Below, in pieces: positions 1 to 5,484 of a stretch of DNA of 7,010 nt (positions within the stretch are counted from its first letter, which is position 1; the number at the start of each line of letters is the position of its first letter). The DNA comes from Bacillota bacterium (GTDB lineage: Bacteria; Bacillota; Clostridia; Peptostreptococcales; Anaerovoracaceae). The notes under the pieces are model-generated. The model searched no databases, had not been told where the DNA came from, and saw nothing but the letters and a program-made list of their open reading frames with translations. The position numbers were made by a program, and so were the translations under genes. The stretch covers positions 1-7,010 of the forward strand of contig JAEEIC010000137.1 of NCBI GenBank assembly GCA_016281165.1, in the 5' to 3' direction.

Positions 1-1715
1 AGGCTGCGGCCGTCCTCGAGGAACTGGTCGCTCTCGTACTCTCCCCTCTCGATGTACATGCGCACTTCATCGCCGGTCTTCTCGACCTTGAAGTCGATCC
101 AATCGTTGTCGTTGGTCCTCAAAGGCAGGAGGATGGAGCCCGCGGGCACGGTCCTGAGCTCTCCCGTCTTGTCGTTCGCGGGATCGAGTATCAGGGGCAG
201 GTCCATCACTTCGACGGTCTTGATCTCGATATCAGTCAGCAGGGTGTAGTATGCGTCGTCGCTGTAGAAGCTCCCCAGCTCGCCGAGCTTGTATATCTTC
301 TCGCCCGCGAAGGTGCCGGCCACATTGCAGTATTTATTGACAGGCACGTGCGAAGGATCGGTCAGTGTCTCCGCCTCGTACCAGCCGTTCACGGTGCCGG
401 CATAAGCCACGCCGTTCGTGATGTCAAAGATCTGGGTCTCGGCGTCCCACATGCTCTCGCAGTAGATGAAGGCCATATCGCAGCCGTCGGCTGTATGCAC
501 TATGTAGGCGTCGGCCTCGGAATACCAGATATCGTCGTCGATAAAGGCCTCGCCCTTGTCGGTGGAGATGCCGATGCCCGTGATGCAGCTCTCGTCCATC
601 ATCTCGTCGTAATCGACGTCGCAGTCGATGCTGATCTCGTCGAGAGTACCGTCATGTCCCAGATCGTAGTTCTCGCCCCACCACCAGATCAGCGGGGTCA
701 CGAAATCAGGCGCGGGCTGGACGCGGTCCATCTCGAAGAGCTCGGGATAGGCCTTGTAGGGTATGCTCACCGTAAGAGTCCCGGCGGCGTAGGGGGCGAT
801 ATCGTACTCGTTGAAGATGACGGTCATCGCCTCGTTGCCGGCGGACCACTGGGGCTGCCAGACCGGAGTCTGCTTACCGTTCATATCCTCGGAGTTGACG
901 TAGCGGAACCAGTCGGTCAGCAGGGTCTTCATCTCGCTCTCGCTGTAGTCCTCGAAGACGTAATCGTAGTTCTCGCCGAGCTTTTCGGTCACCAGCTCCC
1001 TGAAGGCGTCCACGTCCTTCACCAGGTCGGTGAACTCTATCTCCTCGCCCGTCCGCGGATCGTAATTGTAGCACGCGTAGAAGGTGTCGGGATGGACCCC
1101 GCCCATATAGGAATAGGTCGACTCGATGAAGCTGAAGAGGTCGTTGTCGGCCCTGGTCACGTAAGTGGTGATCTCCCAGGTCTGCTCGGGGCTGTTTTCG
1201 GGATCGCGCCCATCCGCTATCATCGTCTTCGCGCTCTCCGTCATATCGTCGAGGCGTTCGTAGCAGAAGTCGCGGGTGTCGTCGTCGTATTTTACCAGTG
1301 CCTCCTGCAGCTTCGGGTACATCTTCGCCTGCTCGTCGTCCAGCCAGAGCTTGTCGAACCGGTAGCTCGCGAGGCTGTACCAGTTGCCGTCGAACTCGTC
1401 GCTGGTGAAGTCGCGGTAGGTCCCGCGTATCAGGCGCAGGTGGTTCGTGTAGGAGCTCTCTTTCGCGGGCTCGGTCTGCTCGGGCTTGTTCTCTTCCGGC
1501 TTGGCAGGTTCGGTCTGCGCATTGCTCTGCGAAGGCTGGGACGCGGGCTGCTCCTTGGGAGGCTCTTCCGCCGGGCCGGCGGGCTCCTGCGTCTGGGTCT
1601 GAGTCTGGGGATCCTGCTGGGGCTGGGCGGGAGCCGGTGTCTGCGTTTCCCCGCCGCAGGCTGCCATCGATATGATCAACAGCGCAGCCAGCAGTATGCT
1701 CAAAAGCTTTTTCAT
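1..1715 (-). CDS. Secreted lipoprotein with DUF3298/RsiV-like domain (C-terminus cut by window edge)
   Basis: The reading frame is open for 571 codons from ATG at 1715 to the window edge without a stop, so the C-terminus is missing. Residues 1-20 form a lipoprotein signal: KK, a hydrophobic stretch, then the lipobox SMAAC with the acylated Cys at residue 20. A Pro/Gln/Glu/Thr-rich linker follows (about 21-87), as expected for a protein tethered outside the membrane. Residues about 100-325 resemble the DUF4163/DUF3298 pair found in RsiV-type proteins: STYSYMGGVHP at about 199-209, TGEEIEFTDLV at 222-232, and FNEYDIAPYAAG at 301-312 followed by IPY. Beyond about 340 is a beta-rich extension with a calcium-loop-like stretch (DLGHDGTLDEIS, 351-362). 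There is no transmembrane anti-sigma segment, so I infer an extracytoplasmic sensor or binding lipoprotein rather than an anti-sigma factor. An AAAGGA ribosome binding site lies before the start. Confidence 0.88.
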   Translation of the reverse strand, partial: MKKLLSILLAALLIISMAACGGETQTPAPAQPQQDPQTQTQTQEPAGPAEEPPKEQPASQPSQSNAQTEPAKPEENKPEQTEPAKESSYTNHLRLIRGTYRDFTSDEFDGNWYSLASYRFDKLWLDDEQAKMYPKLQEALVKYDDDTRDFCYERLDDMTESAKTMIADGRDPENSPEQTWEITTYVTRADNDLFSFIESTYSYMGGVHPDTFYACYNYDPRTGEEIEFTDLVKDVDAFRELVTEKLGENYDYVFEDYSESEMKTLLTDWFRYVNSEDMNGKQTPVWQPQWSAGNEAMTVIFNEYDIAPYAAGTLTVSIPYKAYPELFEMDRVQPAPDFVTPLIWWWGENYDLGHDGTLDEISIDCDVDYDEMMDESCITGIGISTDKGEAFIDDDIWYSEADAYIVHTADGCDMAFIYCESMWDAETQIFDITNGVAYAGTVNGWYEAETLTDPSHVPVNKYCNVAGTFAGEKIYKLGELGSFYSDDAYYTLLTDIEIKTVEVMDLPLILDPANDKTGELRTVPAGSILLPLRTNDNDWIDFKVEKTGDEVRMYIERGEYESDQFLEDGRS

Positions 1716-1730
1716 CGCCTTATCCTTTCT

Positions 1731-1760
1731 GTTCAGTGAACGGCCGGGCCCCTCGGCCCG
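1731..1760 (-). promoter_or_regulatory. Two dyads in the leader of the lipoprotein gene
   Basis: GTTCA-G-TGAAC (1731-1741) is a perfect 11-bp palindrome about 16 bases before the lipoprotein start and just upstream of its ribosome binding site. Next to it, CGGGCC-CCTC-GGCCCG (1745-1760) can form a 6-bp GC hairpin in the leader RNA. The region farther upstream, 1765-1800, is AT-rich. It contains a weak promoter match on the minus strand (TTTATG, 17 bases, TATCAT), which I do not regard as proven. The symmetry is visible in the sequence. A regulatory role is inferred. Confidence 0.35.
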
Positions 1761-1852
1761 CACACAATAAGACATAATATGATAACATATCCCGGCGCTT
1801 TCATAAAGACTGAACGGGAAGATATTATCCGGAGCAGTATCAGAAGGCAGAG

Positions 1853-1884
1853 CAAAACAAAAGACCGCCCCGGGAAGGGCGGCC
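1853..1884 (-). terminator. Rho-independent terminator after the RHH gene
   Basis: Read on the minus strand, GGCCGCCC (1884-1877), a 6-base loop and GGGCGGTC (1870-1863) form an 8-bp stem with one G-T pair. It is followed by TTTTGTTTTG (1862-1853). It lies 20 bases beyond the stop codon of the ribbon-helix-helix gene. It separates that gene from the lipoprotein gene, which must therefore have its own promoter. Confidence 0.85.
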
Positions 1885-1903
1885 CTCAAAACGCGTCATG
1901 CCG

Positions 1904-2071
1904 TTATCTTTTGTAAATATCCCTGCGGCGCCCGACGGCGATGTCGTATTCGTCTTCGATCCTCTCGAACAGAGCCCTCTTGAAAGCTTCAGACAAAGAG
2001 ATCGCGTGCAGCTTCGCGTAGCTCTCCGCCAGCGCCCTTTCCTCTTCACTTAAACGTATCGAAAACGCCAT
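1904..2071 (-). CDS. Small ribbon-helix-helix protein, antitoxin-like (DUF6290/RelB type), 55 aa
   Basis: ATG at 2071 is preceded by a GAGGGGAG ribosome binding site. The protein begins MAFSIRLSEEERALAES and continues through AKLHAISLSEAFKRALFERI to EDEYDIA. This is the N-terminal beta strand plus two helices of a MetJ/Arc ribbon-helix-helix fold, and the wording is very close to DUF6290/RelB-type antitoxins. Such proteins bind DNA as dimers and usually repress their own promoter. Relatives usually run to about 70-90 residues, with a C-terminal part that wraps the toxin. Here the protein stops after DIAVGRRRDIYKR at residue 55, and a terminator follows directly. No RelE/ParE toxin gene lies next to it on either side, so it is either an orphan or a plain regulator. 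No single frameshift visibly restores the usual C-terminus. Confidence 0.8.
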   Translation of the reverse strand: MAFSIRLSEEERALAESYAKLHAISLSEAFKRALFERIEDEYDIAVGRRRDIYKR

Positions 2072-2088
2072 GTAATATCACTCCCCTC

Positions 2089-2111
2089 TGCGCAGTACAT
2101 TGCACTGCGCA
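2089..2111. promoter_or_regulatory. Inverted repeat before the RHH gene, possible operator
   Basis: TGCGCAGT (2089-2096), a 7-base spacer and ACTGCGCA (2104-2111) form a perfect 8-bp inverted repeat that ends 18 bases upstream of the RHH start codon at 2071. Ribbon-helix-helix antitoxins commonly bind palindromes at their own promoter, so autoregulation is a reasonable inference. The same symmetry could form a leader RNA hairpin just before the ribosome binding site. A weak minus-strand -10-like TATAGA lies upstream, near 2123-2128, with no convincing -35. Confidence 0.45.
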
Positions 2112-2184
2112 TTGGAGGATCTGTCTATACCGTTTCGATTGGATGGACCGAGATCGCCGCTCGTTCGCATTCTAACGCGATGCG

Positions 2185-2565
2185 TCAAACCTCCAGTATC
2201 TTCTGAAATTCTATCTTGTATCCGTCGGGATCCTCGAAGAAGCAGGAGTAGACCGGAAAGCGGGGATGCCTGGCGGGAGGGGCGATGAGCTTCGCGCCGG
2301 CGGCCCGCACCATCTCGTAATGGGCGTCCACGTCGGCCTCGTCCCTGCAGTTGAAGCTTATGCAGGGGCTCAGAGCGCCGGTGGGCAGGGGGCGTCCGTC
2401 TCCGTACTCGACGAAACCGATATACCCGTATCCGCTGTCGAAGATCAGGCTCTTGCCTCCGCCCTGCGACTGGGCGAGGGTGAGGCCGCAGACCTTCGTG
2501 TAGAAAGCGGCGGTCCTTTCGATATCACCGCAGGGAAAGAATATTACAGAGCTTTCGATAGACAT
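2185..2565 (-). CDS. VOC-superfamily (glyoxalase/bleomycin resistance-like) protein, 126 aa
   Basis: A single-domain vicinal-oxygen-chelate protein of usual length. ATG at 2565 follows a strong AAAGGAGG ribosome binding site. The first beta-alpha-beta module contains GDIERTAAFYTKVCGLTL (13-30), the standard D-x-x-x-x-x-x-F-Y-x-x-x-x-G-L signature. The second ends in FFEDPDGYKIEF (109-120), the standard DPDG-x-x-x-E-F signature with the C-terminal metal-ligand Glu at 119. Strand 1 (SSVIFF) has no His or Gln, and the middle strand (PCISFNC) has no His. Two of the usual ligand positions therefore look empty, which argues against glyoxalase I activity and for a small-molecule-binding or unassigned enzymatic role. 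It lies 113 bp upstream of the RHH gene on the same strand, so the two might share a transcript. The substrate cannot be read from the sequence. Confidence 0.88.
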   Translation of the reverse strand: MSIESSVIFFPCGDIERTAAFYTKVCGLTLAQSQGGGKSLIFDSGYGYIGFVEYGDGRPLPTGALSPCISFNCRDEADVDAHYEMVRAAGAKLIAPPARHPRFPVYSCFFEDPDGYKIEFQKILEV

Positions 2566-2597
2566 TTGAGCCTCCTTTTATGTCGTTCTTCCTGACT

Positions 2598-2682
2598 TTG
2601 ACGCACCGGTCTTCGGGACCATAATGTGCCGCTCTTCCGATCCTGACATCTCATCTTTTCGGATCTTGACGCACCGGTCTTC
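2598..2682. repeat. 17-bp direct repeat upstream of the VOC gene
   Basis: TTGACGCACCGGTCTTC occurs exactly at 2598-2614 and again at 2666-2682, 68 bp apart, both upstream of the VOC start at 2565. Read on the minus strand (toward the VOC gene), looser copies of TCARGATCSGAARAG follow each copy and also occur between them (around 2668-2655 and 2647-2632). The array may thus hold three degenerate units. The shorter core TTGACGCA also appears inverted at the VOC stop codon (about 2181-2188). Regulator sites or a decayed repeat element are both possible. Confidence 0.55.
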
Positions 2683-2761
2683 CGCGCCGGACAGGCTGTA
2701 AAACATCGGGACAGCTATTTTGAATCTTTTTCGGCGTTTTCGCGTCTGTTTGCTTCAAAAT

Positions 2762-2798
2762 CCGGCCGGGAACGGGATCGAGAGCCCGTTCGTCCGCC
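2762..2798. repeat. Hairpin-forming inverted repeat in the gap
   Basis: GAACGGG (2770-2776), an 8-base loop and CCCGTTC (2785-2791) form a perfect 7-bp stem. The flanks CCGGC and GCCGG can extend it past a small internal loop. No run of T follows on either strand, so it is not a standard terminator. It lies more than 250 bp from the nearest gene end (the peptidase stop). Its role is unknown. Confidence 0.4.
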
Positions 2799-3039
2799 GG
2801 GACCCGCTTTTCAGGCAATTAAATATACGATTATTAAAAGGCTTCAGACTGTTTTGCTATATTCTCCTCTTTAGTGCCGGCATCCCGCGGCTCCGCAGGC
2901 TGAAAATGTCATCTGAAAGCCGGTATTTCACTAACAAGATCCCCGGAACAGCCGTGTTTTGTTTCAAAATCACTGTCCCTCACCCTGCCGACGTGAGCGC
3001 GCCGCGGGCAGAAGCGCCCCGGGCGGGCGGCATGGGGGC

Positions 3040-3053
3040 GGAGCTTAAGCTCC
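3040..3053. repeat. 14-bp perfect palindrome after the peptidase stop
   Basis: GGAGCTTAAGCTCC is a perfect palindrome starting 5 bases after the stop codon of the peptidase gene, reading on the minus strand. It could form a short hairpin, but only a GC-rich tract follows it, without a T run. No convincing intrinsic terminator is therefore seen for this gene. Confidence 0.4.
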
Positions 3054-3058
3054 GGGCC

Positions 3059-4378
3059 TCAGTCGCTTATCGCTATGGGTTCTTTTTCGAGAGCCCTGAG
3101 CATCTCTTCGTTCATGAAGCGTTTGTCCAGGGTCGCGCCGTCGCAGAACATCATGAACCAGCGGTCCGACATCACGTAATGGCCGTTGATGCCCATGGAA
3201 GGACCGTAGGAGTTCTGCACCTTCCAGCGGTTTGGCTTTCCGTCCGGGCCGATATTGACCCCGTTGATGAGCATCATGTGTGTGCCGACGGTCCACTTGT
3301 AGTCGTGGGAATAAGGCTTCTCCATCATCAGCTCAGTGCCGAAGAAGCCCTCGTAGTCGAAGATCTCCTGGTCCATGAGGCCGTATTTCTTGCTCGCGAA
3401 CATGCGCGGATCGCTGCCGAAGATCACAGGTTCCCCGTGCTCCAGCATCTTTACGGCGGCGTCCCGGATATCCTCCATGCTCGCGTTGAGGGCGACGTAG
3501 GAATCGTACTGGGGGCCGTCCTCGGGGAAGTCGGTGTGGTAATACATCTCGTTGTACCTGAAGCGGCTGTCGGGCCAGTGATTGACCTCGACCATGTGCT
3601 CGAGCTGAAGGCCGCAGTAGTCGTCCATGAACTGCAGGGGCGTCTGGCCGCTCAGCAGGTGATGCTCGCCCTTTGTGTCGGTGTACTCGAAGTCGAAGGC
3701 CCGCGGCGGCTCGCCCAAGAAGCGGCAGAGGATGCGGTAGATATCCGAAAGGATCGCTGTCTTCATGCCCTGCAGCGCCTCTTGGGAAGCGCCGGCGGCG
3801 CAGGCGTCGCGCAGGACCTTCGCGCTGTGCCTCAGCTTCATGCTCAGTATCCTGGTCATAGGCATCGTCGCCCACACGATCTGGGAGTCGGGCATCACCG
3901 CCTTGGGCACCAGACCGTATTTCTTCGCCAGAGGGACGAAGCCGAAATAACCGTAGTCCGAGATCGGACGGCTGAGGAGCCTCTGCACCGGCCCCGCGGT
4001 GAGCTCCATCCCCGCCGTGCGCAGCACGCGGTTGAGGAACTGGTTCGATTTCTCCAGCTGGTCGTAGAAATAGACGAAGGCGTGCGACATCTGGAAATTG
4101 CGCTCCGCGATGCCCAGGGCCTTCTTGACGTTGACCCTCGCGATGTTTAGGTAGGTGAAGGACCAGCATCTCTCCGACATCGCCTGATCGCAGACCCCGT
4201 CGGAGTCCATGTCTATGGTAAAGGTGAAGGGGAGCTTCTGCTGCGCGTCACGGCTCAGAGCGACCTCCTCCAGGGTGTTCCTAAAGAGGGCGCTGCTCAG
4301 CCTCTGCCCTTCCCGGTCTTCTTCCCACGCTTTTCTGAAGCCCGCCAGCTGCAGGGCGTCTATCTCTTTTCCGTTCAT
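3059..4378 (-). CDS. pepC: C1B cysteine aminopeptidase, PepC/bleomycin hydrolase family, 439 aa
   Basis: Cytosolic papain-fold peptidase; family members form hexamers with the active sites facing an inner chamber and trim amino acids from peptide N-termini. The whole catalytic set is visible: oxyanion Gln65 and nucleophile Cys71 in DQAMSERCWSF, His367 in GTHMMLINGVN, and Asn389 in WKVQNSYG. The family block SHAFVYFYDQLEKSNQFL (98-115) and KKYGLVPKAVMPDS (152-165) are also present. Two oddities appear. The usual DGG-x-(W/Y) block before KKYG reads SDYGYFGF. The protein ends EKEPIAISD and lacks the roughly ten-residue WDPMG-type tail that normally enters the active site and enforces aminopeptidase action. 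The sequence after the stop does not encode that tail in any frame. ATG at 4378 follows GGAGG by 8 bases. There is no signal peptide. Confidence 0.95.
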   Translation of the reverse strand: MNGKEIDALQLAGFRKAWEEDREGQRLSSALFRNTLEEVALSRDAQQKLPFTFTIDMDSDGVCDQAMSERCWSFTYLNIARVNVKKALGIAERNFQMSHAFVYFYDQLEKSNQFLNRVLRTAGMELTAGPVQRLLSRPISDYGYFGFVPLAKKYGLVPKAVMPDSQIVWATMPMTRILSMKLRHSAKVLRDACAAGASQEALQGMKTAILSDIYRILCRFLGEPPRAFDFEYTDTKGEHHLLSGQTPLQFMDDYCGLQLEHMVEVNHWPDSRFRYNEMYYHTDFPEDGPQYDSYVALNASMEDIRDAAVKMLEHGEPVIFGSDPRMFASKKYGLMDQEIFDYEGFFGTELMMEKPYSHDYKWTVGTHMMLINGVNIGPDGKPNRWKVQNSYGPSMGINGHYVMSDRWFMMFCDGATLDKRFMNEEMLRALEKEPIAISD

Positions 4379-4409
4379 GATATCATCCTCCGTTTTTATG
4401 ATGATATCA
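4378..4409 (-). promoter_or_regulatory. 10-bp inverted repeat spanning the pepC ribosome binding site
   Basis: TGATATCATC (4378-4387), a 12-base spacer and GATGATATCA (4400-4409) form a perfect inverted repeat. In the pepC mRNA the arms would pair into an AU-rich 10-bp stem. The core of the GGAG ribosome binding site would sit at the end of the loop, its last G in the stem, and the 3' arm would include the first base of the start codon. The symmetry is exact. It may act as a translation-blocking hairpin, perhaps temperature- or ligand-sensitive, or as an operator for a dimeric repressor; the sequence does not decide which. Confidence 0.55.
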
Positions 4410-4481
4410 CAATAAGGCCCTTCCCGCGAGAGGATATAGTGCCTTCCGCCTCCTTCATATATGCCGGCCGCCTGTTTTCAC

Positions 4482-4495
4482 CGCGGGAGCCCGCG
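4482..4495. repeat. GC-rich inverted repeat in the divergent intergenic region
   Basis: CGCGGG-AG-CCCGCG is a perfect 6-bp inverted repeat about midway between the pepC start and the flavoprotein promoter. No T tract follows on either strand, so it is not a terminator. I could not find a convincing pepC promoter anywhere in 4410-4616. Confidence 0.35.
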
Positions 4496-4532
4496 CTCAT
4501 TACCTTAATATGGTATCTGTCCGGCCGCGATA

Positions 4533-4561
4533 TTGACTTTGCCCATGTCGGGCAATATAAT
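4533..4561 (+). promoter_or_regulatory. Sigma-A promoter of the flavoprotein operon, with an operator-like dyad in its spacer
   Basis: TTGACT (4533-4538) and TATAAT (4556-4561) are separated by exactly 17 bp, a near-consensus housekeeping promoter. Transcription should start near 4568, giving a leader of about 50 bases. The spacer itself is an inverted repeat, TTGCCC-ATGTC-GGGCAA (4539-4555), filling it end to end. A repressor bound there would block RNA polymerase. The strong promoter and the dyad together suggest a tightly repressed, inducible operon. No regulator gene is visible in the window. Confidence 0.85.
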
Positions 4562-4616
4562 TTAATTGTTTCTGGGGAAACCATCACGGGAGCCTGCGGG
4601 CAGGAAGGAGCGGTAC

Positions 4617-5471
4617 ATGTGGGACATCCATGAGAGATACCAAAAGACGAAAAAGCCCTCTTCAAAAGAAGAGTACCTGAAGCTCGGAGACGCGGAATTC
4701 AAGGCCTCTTTCCGGGCGTTCTTCTACGACACATTCCTCAATGAAGTTTTTTTGAACGGAGGCAGGGACGAAAGCCTGTCCGGGGAAGCCGCCCTGCTGC
4801 TCTCGCTCTGGCGGGAAAGAGGGATCTCCGAGACCGACCACGACTGCGCCTTCGCGAAGAGCCTGCTGGCGGCCGTGAAGGACGAGCACGCGGACTGCCC
4901 CTTTGAGAGCGATCATCTGAAGCCCTACATCAAAGAGCTCCCGGCCGTGGGCCCCGAAGAAAAGGAAGCGGTCTTAAGGGTCATCCACGAGCGCCGCTCG
5001 GTCAGGGCCTTCCATGACAAAGACATCCCGGACGAGCTGCTGGCGAGGATACTCGCCGCCGGCCTGCACGCCGCCCACAGCAGGAACCTTCAGTCCATCA
5101 AGTTCATACTCGTCAACGAGAAGCACGAGCCCTGGGTCTTCAGGGGCATAGACATCCCTCCCGGGCACCATCACATCGCGGTACTGCAGGACGACCGCTG
5201 CTATCAGGGCAGCGACGAGAAGTCGGTGATGGAGAGGATATTCGACGCCGGGGCCGCCACCGAATGCATGCTCCTGGCCCTGCACGCCTACGGGGTCGAC
5301 GGAGCCTGGCTCACCTTCAACGACGGCGAGCAGTTCCCAAGGCTGAGAGAAAAGTTCGCCCTCCCCGACTACATGCGCATAGTCGATCTCATCGAGCTGG
5401 GCTGGGGCTGCCAGACTCCCTTCCCGCCGCAAAGGCCGGAAGTCGCGGAGCGCGTCATCGTAAGGGTATAG
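4617..5471 (+). CDS. Nitroreductase-family flavoprotein with N-terminal helical domain (subunit A), 284 aa
   Basis: ATG at 4617 is chosen because AAGGAG lies 6 bases before it. The in-frame TTG at 4566 falls at the predicted transcription start. Residues 1 to about 113 form a mostly helical domain with no motif I know. Residues about 114-284 are a nitroreductase (FMN-binding) domain: ERRSVRAF (125-132) is the intact FMN-phosphate motif, AAHSRNLQSIKF (152-163) matches the usual SGGNLQPW region, and DAGAATECMLLALHAYGVDGAW (210-231) is the family core helix. The end reads ELGWGCQTPFPPQRP. Members use FMN, normally as dimers with cofactors at the interface. The protein is larger than a plain nitroreductase (about 180-220 aa) because of the extra domain. 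It is first in an operon with a paralogue and a ferredoxin, which suggests ferredoxin-fed redox chemistry. The substrate is unknown. Confidence 0.88.
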   Translation: MWDIHERYQKTKKPSSKEEYLKLGDAEFKASFRAFFYDTFLNEVFLNGGRDESLSGEAALLLSLWRERGISETDHDCAFAKSLLAAVKDEHADCPFESDHLKPYIKELPAVGPEEKEAVLRVIHERRSVRAFHDKDIPDELLARILAAGLHAAHSRNLQSIKFILVNEKHEPWVFRGIDIPPGHHHIAVLQDDRCYQGSDEKSVMERIFDAGAATECMLLALHAYGVDGAWLTFNDGEQFPRLREKFALPDYMRIVDLIELGWGCQTPFPPQRPEVAERVIVRV

Positions 5472-5484
5472 AAAGGAGCGGAAA

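Larger units (their letters stand above)
2566..3058. other. 493-bp gap without a supported gene
   Basis: This stretch lies between the VOC gene start and the peptidase stop. I find no reading frame with a plausible start, ribosome binding site and family resemblance. A long plus-strand frame enters it from 2720, but it is mostly an antisense shadow of the peptidase. The gap holds a 17-bp direct repeat (2598-2614 and 2666-2682), a hairpin (2770-2791), an AT-rich patch (about 2818-2843) with no convincing promoter, and a 14-bp palindrome (3040-3053). The VOC promoter must lie somewhere in the left part, but no clear -35/-10 pair is seen. Confidence 0.6.

Noticed and set aside
348..1739. Long plus-strand open frame of 463 codons
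   Set aside because: It is antisense to the lipoprotein gene, whose signal peptide, domain motifs and ribosome binding site are convincing. Its own product is a low-complexity Val/Leu/Gly/His string typical of GC-rich shadow frames.
1904..2049. Possible frameshift in the RHH gene, since an overlapping frame stays open to 1840
   Set aside because: The alternative frame runs through the terminator hairpin and does not resemble the usual C-terminus of the family.
2630..2642. 13-base match (CGCTCTTCCGATC) to the end of a common Illumina adapter
   Set aside because: The match ends abruptly on both sides. The segment also fits the local degenerate repeat family, so adapter contamination is not needed to explain it. 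Read mapping across the site would settle it.
2720..4150. Long plus-strand open frame of 476 codons
   Set aside because: Most of it is antisense to pepC, which has full catalytic motifs. The first part lies in the gene-free gap without a ribosome binding site or family resemblance.
3333..4169. Second minus-strand frame inside pepC
   Set aside because: Arg/Pro/Gly-rich frame-shifted shadow of the peptidase, with no recognisable motif.
4566..4616. Upstream TTG start for subunit A adding 17 residues
   Set aside because: It lies at the predicted transcription start, without a ribosome binding site. ATG at 4617 has an ideal AAGGAG spacing.
4396..4665. Minus-strand frame of 89 codons in the divergent region, including a 20-codon leader-peptide-like end
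   Set aside because: No ribosome binding site before the candidate starts. It crosses the strong plus-strand promoter and the start of subunit A, and has no run of regulatory codons.
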